DNA of 64,000 nt from Phenylobacterium sp. (GTDB lineage Bacteria; Pseudomonadota; Alphaproteobacteria; Caulobacterales; Caulobacteraceae). Shown piece by piece: positions 8,371 to 16,097 of this stretch (the stretch's first letter is position 1; each line of letters begins with the position of its first letter). The notes beneath the pieces were generated by a model. The model had not been told where the DNA came from, made no database searches, and saw only the letters and a list, made by a program, of their open reading frames with translations. Where the stretch lies: contig NZ_JAUXXE010000053.1 of assembly GCF_030681155.1 (NCBI RefSeq), positions 79,194-143,193 of the forward strand, given 5' to 3'. A program made the translations under genes and the position numbers.

Positions 8371-8839
8371 CTGCCCGTCGGCGAGACCGGGGGTAGCAGA
8401 GGCCAGGGCGGGCGGCCGGAGGGGGATCACCCGACCTGCACAAGCCTGACGGACCTGATCGGCGCCGGCCGTGCCCGGCGCGGAAGGTCGGGGACACCGG
8501 CCGCACGGCGGCGCGCCCGCGCCGCCTCACCCTGGCCGCCGCGAGGGGCGGCGCCCCTTCCATGTCCTTTTTCAGTGCTGGGGCGTGAGAACACCCGCTC
8601 CGCGCCGAAGGCGCGGAGATTCCGACTGTCGTGGTCCTGCTGTTGGGTCGAGGGCGGGACGGCGAAGGCGACGGTCGATCAGACTTCCATGCGCGGGTTG
8701 GGTACCGCATGAACGCTTGTCGTCGCGGGCTGCCTCTCACTAAGCACGGGCGTCAGCCAAGGGCTGGCCCAAGGGGCTCTCGAGGATCACCCTGACCTCC
8801 ATCCCGCCCCCGGCCCAACAGGCCGGCGGGCGCAGCGCC

Positions 8840-9946
8840 TCAGGGCGCCGCCGGCTTGACCTGCTGCCCGATCGCCCAGACGAAGCCCGCCAACTCCCGG
8901 GCGATCGCCGTCACCACCACAGTCGGCTTCTTCCCCGAATGGGTCAGCTTGCGAAACCGATCGCAAAGACGCACCTGAGCCTTCCAGGCGATGTCGCGCA
9001 CGGGCTTCGGCAGGCGCACCAGCACTTCCACCTTCTCCTGAGCGACCCGCGGCGGGTAGCGATAACTCCACGCCGCCTCCACCAGCATCCGTCGCGCCTC
9101 GCCATTGCCGGTCTTGGTGATGCCGCCGCGGCGGACGTGGTCGCCGCTCGAGTGCTCGGAGGGCACCAGGCCGAGGTAGGCCATCAGCTGGCTGGGGGTC
9201 TCGAAGCGGCTGAGGTCGCCAATGCCGGCGATGAAGGTGACGGCCGATATCGTCTCCAGGCCACGAAGCCCCCGCAACGCCTCCACCACCGGCCCCATCG
9301 ACCAGGACGGGATAAGGCCCGTAATCCGAGCGACCAACTGATCGCGCCGATCCTGGGCGGTGAAGATCGCTTCGACATAGTCCTGGAAGACGATCTGGTG
9401 CACTGGCTGCTCGAAGACCTGGGCCGCCAGCCAGACGCGGTGGCGCTGGGTCCAAGGCTTGCCCTTCTCGTAGATCCGGCCGTGCCGCAGCAGGAACGAC
9501 AGCAACTGCTGGCGCGCCCGCATCAGCGCGCCGACAGCGGCGAGCCGGGCGCGCACCAGGTCGCGCATCGCTTCGTGGACGGGATCTGGCACCCAGACCT
9601 GCGTCAGGTCGCCTGAGCGGTGCAGGACCGCCAGCTTCTGGGAGTCCCGTCGATCGGTCTTCACCCGGTCGCCCGGCTTCCTGGGGATCAGCGACGGCGC
9701 CACGACCATGCAGCCGTGGCCGAGCTCGGTGAGCTGACGATAGACGCCGTAGCCGCAGCAGCCGGCCTCATAGCAGAACTCCAGCTGGCTGCCGTCCCTC
9801 GCCAGCCGCTTCGCTAGCTTGGCGACGTCCGTCGGAGTGTTGCGGATCTCGCCGAGAAACCGGACCGCTCCGTCGCGTCCGTCCTCGGCGGTGCTGACCG
9901 CAATGCTGAGCTTGTGAACGTCCAATCCGATGTAGAGCGTGCCCAT
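8840..9946 (-). CDS. IS110-family transposase
   Basis: 368 aa. 'LYIGLDVHKLSIAVS', 'FCYEAGCCGYGVYRQL' and 'VKTDRRDSQKLAVLHR' form the DEDD domain; 'LETISAVTFIAGIGDLSRFETPSQLMAYLGLVPSEHSSG' (quoted in part) and 'GNGEARRMLVEAAW' form the transposase_20 domain. It is a different IS110 lineage from the one in ardC. Element ends are not defined here: I saw no inverted repeats, which most IS110 elements lack. It looks intact. Confidence 0.92.
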   Translation of the reverse strand: MGTLYIGLDVHKLSIAVSTAEDGRDGAVRFLGEIRNTPTDVAKLAKRLARDGSQLEFCYEAGCCGYGVYRQLTELGHGCMVVAPSLIPRKPGDRVKTDRRDSQKLAVLHRSGDLTQVWVPDPVHEAMRDLVRARLAAVGALMRARQQLLSFLLRHGRIYEKGKPWTQRHRVWLAAQVFEQPVHQIVFQDYVEAIFTAQDRRDQLVARITGLIPSWSMGPVVEALRGLRGLETISAVTFIAGIGDLSRFETPSQLMAYLGLVPSEHSSGDHVRRGGITKTGNGEARRMLVEAAWSYRYPPRVAQEKVEVLVRLPKPVRDIAWKAQVRLCDRFRKLTHSGKKPTVVVTAIARELAGFVWAIGQQVKPAAP

Positions 9947-10076
9947 GTCTCTCCTCCGATGGCGGCATCGGAGGAGGATGCGGCGCTTCGGCTCCGCTAT
10001 CTCGATAGCAAAAGGACATGCGGACTAAGCTCTGGGTCGGGACGACACCTGCCGGCGGATATGTCAGGTCTGGCGT

Positions 10077-10793
10077 TTGGCGCGGGTCTCGCAGCGTCGT
10101 CAGATCAGGATCAAGGCCGTGGACGTCGCCTACTTCTTGCGGGTCCGGACCGCGTTCATCCGCAGCTACTATGACACCGCCCAGGCCCCTTTCGCAGAGC
10201 GCAAGCGTCTGATCGAGAACGACCTGCCGCCGTTCGACGACCCGCCCTACAGCGAAGACGGCGAGCCGCCCTACCTCGTCGAATGGATGGACGCCGACCT
10301 GGCGATCCAGATCCTCGGCCGGTCCTGCGTCTCCATCCTGTCGGAGACCCTGAAACTTTACTTCGAGACCTTGATGGCCCGGGTCATCGGCGCACGCCTG
10401 ACCCGGGAGAGTCAAACCACCCTGAAGTCCCGAGGCTTCGTTCCGGTCTACAAGGACGTGCTCGGCGAAATCCTCAAGACCGATTGGTCGGACACGCCCG
10501 TCGACTTCGAGATCATCGAACAGGTCGTTCTGGCCCGCAACCGCAGCCAGCATGGCGAGCACCTGCCGTCCTTGAACGTCACTCACGACGCCCGGACGCT
10601 GGCGAAATATCCTCGCCCCTTCTTCGCCACCTCCGAGGAATCCGAGGACGGGCGCCGCGGATTCCTCTCGCCGGAGGTGACCGTCACCCGCGAGACCCTG
10701 TTCGCCGCGCTCGACCAGGTGGAGGCCCTGGCCGATTGGGTGGATGGGCGCGGCGAACAGATCTTTCGCTGGCGACGCCAAAATCGGGAGTGA
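10077..10793 (+). CDS. HEPN-like protein of unknown function
   Basis: Up to 238 aa, from TTG 10077 or GTG 10119; neither start is decisive. 'EQVVLARNRSQHGEHL' contains an R-N-x3-H arrangement (R154 to H159 from the first start), which is the RX4-6H catalytic motif of HEPN ribonuclease/toxin-like domains, preceded by a helical stretch. There is no partner nucleotidyltransferase or antitoxin next to it; its neighbour is an IS110 transposase. HEPN assignment is by motif only. Confidence 0.6.
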   Translation: MARVSQRRQIRIKAVDVAYFLRVRTAFIRSYYDTAQAPFAERKRLIENDLPPFDDPPYSEDGEPPYLVEWMDADLAIQILGRSCVSILSETLKLYFETLMARVIGARLTRESQTTLKSRGFVPVYKDVLGEILKTDWSDTPVDFEIIEQVVLARNRSQHGEHLPSLNVTHDARTLAKYPRPFFATSEESEDGRRGFLSPEVTVTRETLFAALDQVEALADWVDGRGEQIFRWRRQNRE

Positions 10794-11450
10794 AGGCTGC
10801 AAGGAGCGGCCGCCTCGGCCGCGGGACGCGCCGCCGGAGGCGCGGCGGCGGCCTTGGGCCGCCCGCAAGGGTCGGTCCCGTAGGAGCCGCCAGAGGCGGC
10901 GGGACCGAGCCCGACCGCCGCGCCTCCCCCAAAAGCCGGAGCCAGGCGCGAGGCGACGCCGTCCATCGCCCGCGTCGCGGCGCTGATCCTGGTCAGGCCC
11001 ACCTTGCGCCGGTCGCCATGCGGAGGTCCGCGAGGCCGAGTGCGCCTTGCCGGGCATGTCGGACAATCCTAGAACCTGCGGCTCGGGCGCCGGCCATAGG
11101 CGCCGACCTGGAGCCGGGGGGCGATGGCACGCCATCGCACGGCAGCGGTCGGTGCTGAAATCACGGGCTCCGCGCTGCGGAGATTCCAACGCCCGACCCC
11201 ATCTGGACCCGCCGCTTGCATGGTCCATGCATTTGATTCAGTCTTCCCCTGCTGGTGCGAGAGCGCCGGTAGGGGCTTGGAATCCCCTGTGCAGCGTTCA
11301 CGTCGATAGCCGGCCCTGGCGCCGGAGAGCCTCTACGTCCGCCATCGTCCGGCGGCGCCGATGGGCGCGTGGGTGCGGGCCTTGGCCTGCAGGACATTCC
11401 AAGAGCGCGAGGATCAGCGCCTGCCCCGTCTGAGCAAGAGGGAGCGGTCG
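10794..11450. other. Intergenic stretch without a recognised gene
   Basis: About 650 bases of very GC-rich sequence with several short self-complementary stretches (for example GCGGCCG/CGGCCGC near 10806). No frame gives a recognisable protein. It separates the HEPN-like gene from the sigma-factor start and probably contains that operon's promoter near its end. Confidence 0.5.
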
Positions 11451-11969
11451 ATGACCCAGGGAAGCGACGTGGACGCGCAGGACAGGGACAGCGAGGGTCC
11501 AAGCCTGGACCTGCTCTATCGTCGCCACGCGGCCTGGCTCAAGGCGGTGTTGCGCCGACGCTTCGATCCGCAGCAGGCCGAAGATCTGGTGCAGGAAGCC
11601 TATATCCGGCTCTCGCCCTATCAGGCCGAAGGCCGCGTCGAGCGCCCGCAAAGTCTCTTGCTTCGGATCGCCGAAAATCTAGCCTACAATCAGTCAAGAA
11701 GCGCCCGGCGAGATCGACGGAAGACGGGACGCCTGGCCGAGGTGACGCGCTGTCATGAGCCTTACACGGACGCAGAGCAGCATGAGGCGCTCCTGTTCAA
11801 GCAGGTGGTGGACGGTCTGCCCCAGACGCTGCGAGACACCTTCGTGCTGAGCCGCCACGCCGGAATGACCTATGCGGAAATCAGCGCCCACACGGGAACG
11901 CCGATCAAGACGGTCGAGTCCCGGATGGCCAAGGCTCTGGAACTGATCGCCCAGCGGATGCGAGCCTGA
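11451..11969 (+). CDS. ECF RNA polymerase sigma factor, FecI-like
   Basis: About 172 aa from ATG 11451 with GGAGCGG upstream. Sigma region 2: 'LDLLYRRHAAWLKAVLRRRF', 'AEDLVQEAYIRL'; region 4: 'LPQTLRDTFVLSRHAGMTYAEI' with HTH 'IKTVESRMAKALELI'. It sits 5 bases before a fecR-like gene and a TonB receptor, so it most likely directs transcription of the receptor in response to a surface signal passed through FecR. In proteobacterial lasso clusters FecI/FecR/receptor sets of this kind occur next to isopeptidase genes. Confidence 0.9.
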   Translation: MTQGSDVDAQDRDSEGPSLDLLYRRHAAWLKAVLRRRFDPQQAEDLVQEAYIRLSPYQAEGRVERPQSLLLRIAENLAYNQSRSARRDRRKTGRLAEVTRCHEPYTDAEQHEALLFKQVVDGLPQTLRDTFVLSRHAGMTYAEISAHTGTPIKTVESRMAKALELIAQRMRA

Positions 11970-11974
11970 CGGCG

Positions 11975-12952
11975 ATGAGGACCGTGCCGCTAGATGACCA
12001 GCGCGCCGACCGGGAAGCGGCCGAATGGTTCGCGAAGCTGAACACCTTGTCGATCTCGACCCGCGCGCTGGAAGACTTCCAGTCCTGGCGCCGGGTGCCG
12101 GGCAACGACGCCGCCTACGAACGCATGGAGGCGCTCTGGCAGGTTGGCGCACGCCTGACAAACACCCCCCAGACCCAGGCGGCGGTCCGCGCCGCACTGG
12201 CGCGCGGCGCGCGGCGCAGGCGCCTGTCCCTGCTCTGGAGCCCGAAGACGCGGACCGGCTACGGCATCGCCGCCCTGGCGGCGGGCGCCCTGCTGGCCCT
12301 GACGTTCGTGATCGGCCAGGGCGAGGCCTACAGCACCGGCGTCGGCGAGCAGCGACTGGTCACTCTCGACGACGGGACGCGTCTGCGCCTGGATACGGAC
12401 ACGCGCCTGCGGGTGCGCTTCACCGGCGAGGGCCGCGAGATCGAGTTGCGGCGGGGTCAGGCGTTCTTCGACGTGGCGCACGACCCCGCGCGGCCGTTCA
12501 TCGTCGAGGCTGCGGACACGTCTGTCCGGGCCATCGGGACCCGGTTCGACGTGCGCAAGTCCGGCGAGGCGGTGAAGGTGACCCTGGTTGAGGGTGTTGT
12601 TGAGGTCGCCGATCGCCGCGGTGACCGGGCTTGGCGCCTTTCGCCAGGGGAAGGCATCGAGGCCACGTCGCACCCCGCGGCCAAGCCCGCGCCGGTCGAT
12701 GTGGCGGCGGCCACCAGTTGGACCAGCGGGCGGCTCACCTTCCGCGCGACGCCGCTCGACGAGGCCGTGGCGGAGGTCAACCGCTACAGCCGCGACAAGG
12801 TGGTGGTCGACGCCGCCCGTTTCGAGCGCGTGCCGGTGAGCGGGGTCTTCGACGTCGGCGACACCGAGGCCTTCGTCGCCGCGGTCAGCGACCTGTTCGA
12901 ACTACAGGCGGACCGAGAGCGCAACCAGATCATGCTAAGGCCGCGCCCCTAG
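11975..12952 (+). CDS. FecR-family anti-sigma/signal-transduction protein
   Basis: 325 aa. N-terminal cytoplasmic DUF4880-type region ('REAAEWFAKLNTLSISTRALEDFQSWR'), one membrane segment (about residues 98-115, GIAALAAGALLALTFVIG), then the periplasmic FecR domain ('GEQRLVTLDDGTRLRLDTDTRL' in part, 'RRGQAFFDVAHDPARPFIVEA', 'AIGTRFDVR') and a C-terminal domain with 'LDEAVAEVNRYSRDKVVV', the usual contact region for the receptor's N-terminal domain. It would hold the preceding sigma factor inactive until the receptor is occupied. Confidence 0.92.
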   Translation: MRTVPLDDQRADREAAEWFAKLNTLSISTRALEDFQSWRRVPGNDAAYERMEALWQVGARLTNTPQTQAAVRAALARGARRRRLSLLWSPKTRTGYGIAALAAGALLALTFVIGQGEAYSTGVGEQRLVTLDDGTRLRLDTDTRLRVRFTGEGREIELRRGQAFFDVAHDPARPFIVEAADTSVRAIGTRFDVRKSGEAVKVTLVEGVVEVADRRGDRAWRLSPGEGIEATSHPAAKPAPVDVAAATSWTSGRLTFRATPLDEAVAEVNRYSRDKVVVDAARFERVPVSGVFDVGDTEAFVAAVSDLFELQADRERNQIMLRPRP

Positions 12953-13112
12953 ACTTCACACGCTTTGCGTGCACGCCGATTCCTGCGACATCGGACGAAT
13001 GTTTTTTTCGGCGCCCTTCAGGGTAAGCCCTCACGAGTGGTGCTTCTTCCTCAACAGCGGTTTCTCGCGCGCCTCCAACGCGCGGCCGCACGATTGAGGG
13101 GGAAGTCTCAAA

Positions 13113-16088
13113 GTGCCGTCTACGTCTTCATGTCCGTCAGGTCTGTTCGCCGGCGCCAGCCTGCTGGCCCTGCTCGCCGCGCCGCCGGCTTTCGCCGCCC
13201 CGGCGGAACCGGTGCTCAGTTTCGCGATCCCGGCCGGCAGCCTCGAGAGTGCGCTGACCGCCTACGCCACAAGGGCTGACCTGCAGTTGCTCTACACGCC
13301 CGATGTCGTGCGCGACCACAGGACGCCGGGTCTGGTTGGCGACTTCACCGCCAAGGAAGCCCTGGCTCGTCTCCTGGCCGGCACGGGCGTCATCGCCCAG
13401 GAGAGCCGACCAGGGGTCATCGTGCTTCGGATCGGCATGGTCACAGCCCCACTGGAGACCGTCCAATCCGAGGTCGCCACCACCTCGTCCATGTTGGACG
13501 AGGTGGTGGTGACCGGAACTCACATTCGCGGCGCGGCCCCTGGGGCTTCGCCGGTGCTGATGGTGGACCGCGACGAGATCGACCGACAGGGCTACGCCAC
13601 GGTGGCCGACAGCCTGTCGGCGCTGCCGCAGAACTTCTCCGGCTCGGCGACCTCTGACGTGGCCTCCGCTGGCCTGGACGCCACCAGCCTCAACTTCGGC
13701 CGGGCGACGGCGATCAACCTCCGCGGCCTGGGCCCTGACGCCACCCTGGTGCTGGTCAATGGACGGCGGATGGCCGGCACGGGCGGCAAGGGCGACTTCG
13801 CCGACGTTTCGGCCATCCCCACGGCGGCGGTGGAGCGGATCGACATCCTGCTCGACGGGGCTTCGGCCCTCTATGGGGCGGACGCCGTCGGCGGGGTGGT
13901 CAACATCATCCTGAAGCGCAATTTCGAGGGGGCCGAGACGCGGGCGCGGTATGGCTGGGCGAAGGGCGGAGCTCAGGAGATGCTGGCCGCCCAGACCCTC
14001 GGTCACGTCTGGAGCACCGGCCGGGCGCTGATTTCCTATGAATATTATGAGCGCGAGGCCCTGCCCTTCTCGGCCCGCGCCTATACCCGCAGCGCCGACT
14101 TCAGGCCGTTCGGCGGCGCCGACCGACGCACCAACATCGCCAGCCCCGGGAACATCGTCCTCGTCGATCCGGCGACCAACGCCGCTGTGCCGACCTGGGG
14201 TGTTCCGGCGGGCCGCTCGCCCCTGCGCCCCAGCGACTTCGTGCGCGGCGTCATCAATTTGCAGGAGCCCCGCGCCGACCAGGACCTGTTGCCCGATCAG
14301 GACCGCCACAGCGTCTACGCCGCCTTCGGCCAGGAGCTCACCGCCCATCTCGAGGTCACCGCGGACCTGCGCTACAGCCATCGCACCTTCGACAGCCGCT
14401 CGGTGATCCCCACCGCCGCGATCACCGTCAGCGACAACAATCCCTATTTCGTCTCGCCCAACGGCTCGCGGAGCCACCAGATCTACTATTCGTTCGCCCG
14501 GGACCTTGGCCCGACCCGCCTGTTTGGCAGCTCCGAGAGCCTCGGCGTCTCGGCTGGGGTCGAGGCCCGTCTGGGGGACGACTGGCGAGGTGAGGCCTAT
14601 GGCGCCTATGGACGCGAGCTGGTGCGGTCGGGCACCGACGGCAATCTCAACAGCCTCTTCCTGCGCGAGGCCGTCGGCACGGTCGCCGACAATCCGGCGA
14701 CAGCCTTTCGCACCTCGGTGGACGGCTTCTTCAACCCGTTTGGCGATGGCGACGACAACGCCCAGGCGATCCTCGACTTCGTCGGCAGCGGCTATGGACG
14801 CCAGCGCTATCAAAGCAAGGTCGCCTCGCTCAACGCCCAGGCCGATGGCCGTGTCTGGCGGCTCCCGGGGGGTGACCTGAGGTTGGCGCTAGGCGTGCAC
14901 GGCCGACGCGAGCATTTCTCGCAGCGGGTCGAGAGCTTCACCGGTACGGCGGCGCCCACGGTGACCACCAGCCCGACCTACGCGCGCGAAATCCTCGCTG
15001 GCTTCGCCGAACTGCGGGCGCCGCTGGTGGGACCAGACAATGCGCGGCCCGGCGTTCGGGCCCTGGAACTCTCCCTGGCCCTGCGCACCGAGCGCTACAG
15101 CGACTTCGGAACCACCACCAATCCGAAGGTCGGCCTTGTCTGGGCGCCCGTCGAGACCCTTCGCCTAAGGGGCACCTATGGCCGCTCGTTCCGCGCCCCG
15201 ACCCTGACCGAGATCTACGCCACCCAGGTGATCAGCGCGACCAACTACCAGAAGGGGGCGGCGCGCATCCTCTCGCTCAACCTGACCGGCGGCAATCGGG
15301 ATCTCGAGCCGGAGCGGGCCAGGTCGTGGACCCTGGGCGCCGACTGGTCGCCAAGCCTCGTCGCCGGCCTCAAGCTGTCGGCGACGGTGTTCGACACGCG
15401 GTTCTCCAACCAGATCGACCGTCCCGTGGCGCAGAATACCGCCGCCGCCCTCACCGATCCTGCCCTCGCGCCGTTCGTGCGGATGATCGACCCATCCCAA
15501 GCGGGCGATCTGGCGGCCGTCCAACGCCTGCTAGACGATCCCACCTATGCGACGCCGGGCCTCTACCCCGCCAACGCCATCGGCGCGATCGTCGACACCC
15601 GCTACGTCAACACCAGCGTCCTGCGGGTTCGGGGCCTCGATCTCACGGCCGCCTACGCCTTCGCCTGGAACGAGGACCGGTTCGTCGCCGGCCTGAATGC
15701 GACCTACCTGATGGACTACCAGCAGCAGCTGACCCCGACAGCGCCGACCTATCAGCGGGTCGATCTCGCCGGCCTGCCGGTGGATTGGCGCGCACGGGCC
15801 TGGCTCAGTTGGACCCGGGGCGAGTTCGGCGCCACTGGCGCGGTGAACTATGTCGACAACTCCCGGAGCCACCAAGGCAAACGGATCGACGCCTGGGCCA
15901 CGGCCGACCTGCAGGTGACCTGGTCGCCGTCCCGGTGGGACGGCTTGACCCTGGCGGTTTCGGCCCAGAACCTCCTCGACACCGACCCGCCCTTCTACGA
16001 GACCGAGAATGGGACGGTGGGCTACGACCCTGCCAACGCCGAGCCGCTCGGGCGCTATCTGGCGGTCCAGCTGACCAAGCGCTGGTAG
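13113..16088 (+). CDS. TonB-dependent receptor with N-terminal STN signalling domain
   Basis: 991 aa from GTG 13113 with a GAGGGGGAAG ribosome site. Signal peptide to about residue 29 ('LLALLAAPPAFA'), STN/secretin-TonB domain ('FAIPAGSLESALTAYATRADLQLLY'-type block, read in parts), TonB-box region 'DEVVVTGTHIRG' near residue 129, plug ('INLRGLGPDATLVLVNGRRM', 'YGADAVGGVVNIIL'), and a beta-barrel ending in aromatic 'YLAVQLTKRW'. The STN domain is what couples to FecR. Its position directly before the isopeptidase suggests it imports or senses a lasso peptide; the ligand is inferred, not shown. Confidence 0.93.
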   Translation: MPSTSSCPSGLFAGASLLALLAAPPAFAAPAEPVLSFAIPAGSLESALTAYATRADLQLLYTPDVVRDHRTPGLVGDFTAKEALARLLAGTGVIAQESRPGVIVLRIGMVTAPLETVQSEVATTSSMLDEVVVTGTHIRGAAPGASPVLMVDRDEIDRQGYATVADSLSALPQNFSGSATSDVASAGLDATSLNFGRATAINLRGLGPDATLVLVNGRRMAGTGGKGDFADVSAIPTAAVERIDILLDGASALYGADAVGGVVNIILKRNFEGAETRARYGWAKGGAQEMLAAQTLGHVWSTGRALISYEYYEREALPFSARAYTRSADFRPFGGADRRTNIASPGNIVLVDPATNAAVPTWGVPAGRSPLRPSDFVRGVINLQEPRADQDLLPDQDRHSVYAAFGQELTAHLEVTADLRYSHRTFDSRSVIPTAAITVSDNNPYFVSPNGSRSHQIYYSFARDLGPTRLFGSSESLGVSAGVEARLGDDWRGEAYGAYGRELVRSGTDGNLNSLFLREAVGTVADNPATAFRTSVDGFFNPFGDGDDNAQAILDFVGSGYGRQRYQSKVASLNAQADGRVWRLPGGDLRLALGVHGRREHFSQRVESFTGTAAPTVTTSPTYAREILAGFAELRAPLVGPDNARPGVRALELSLALRTERYSDFGTTTNPKVGLVWAPVETLRLRGTYGRSFRAPTLTEIYATQVISATNYQKGAARILSLNLTGGNRDLEPERARSWTLGADWSPSLVAGLKLSATVFDTRFSNQIDRPVAQNTAAALTDPALAPFVRMIDPSQAGDLAAVQRLLDDPTYATPGLYPANAIGAIVDTRYVNTSVLRVRGLDLTAAYAFAWNEDRFVAGLNATYLMDYQQQLTPTAPTYQRVDLAGLPVDWRARAWLSWTRGEFGATGAVNYVDNSRSHQGKRIDAWATADLQVTWSPSRWDGLTLAVSAQNLLDTDPPFYETENGTVGYDPANAEPLGRYLAVQLTKRW

Positions 16089-16097
16089 GGCGCTGTC

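Noticed and set aside
10801..10860. GC-rich hairpins after the HEPN-like gene as a terminator
   Set aside because: The stems are palindromic but no T-run follows, and such motifs are common by chance in this composition.
13137..14813. Long minus-strand open frame (over 550 codons) opposite the TonB receptor
   Set aside because: High-GC codon bias on the receptor strand produces long antisense frames; the translation has no domain similarity, whereas the plus strand encodes a full TonB receptor.
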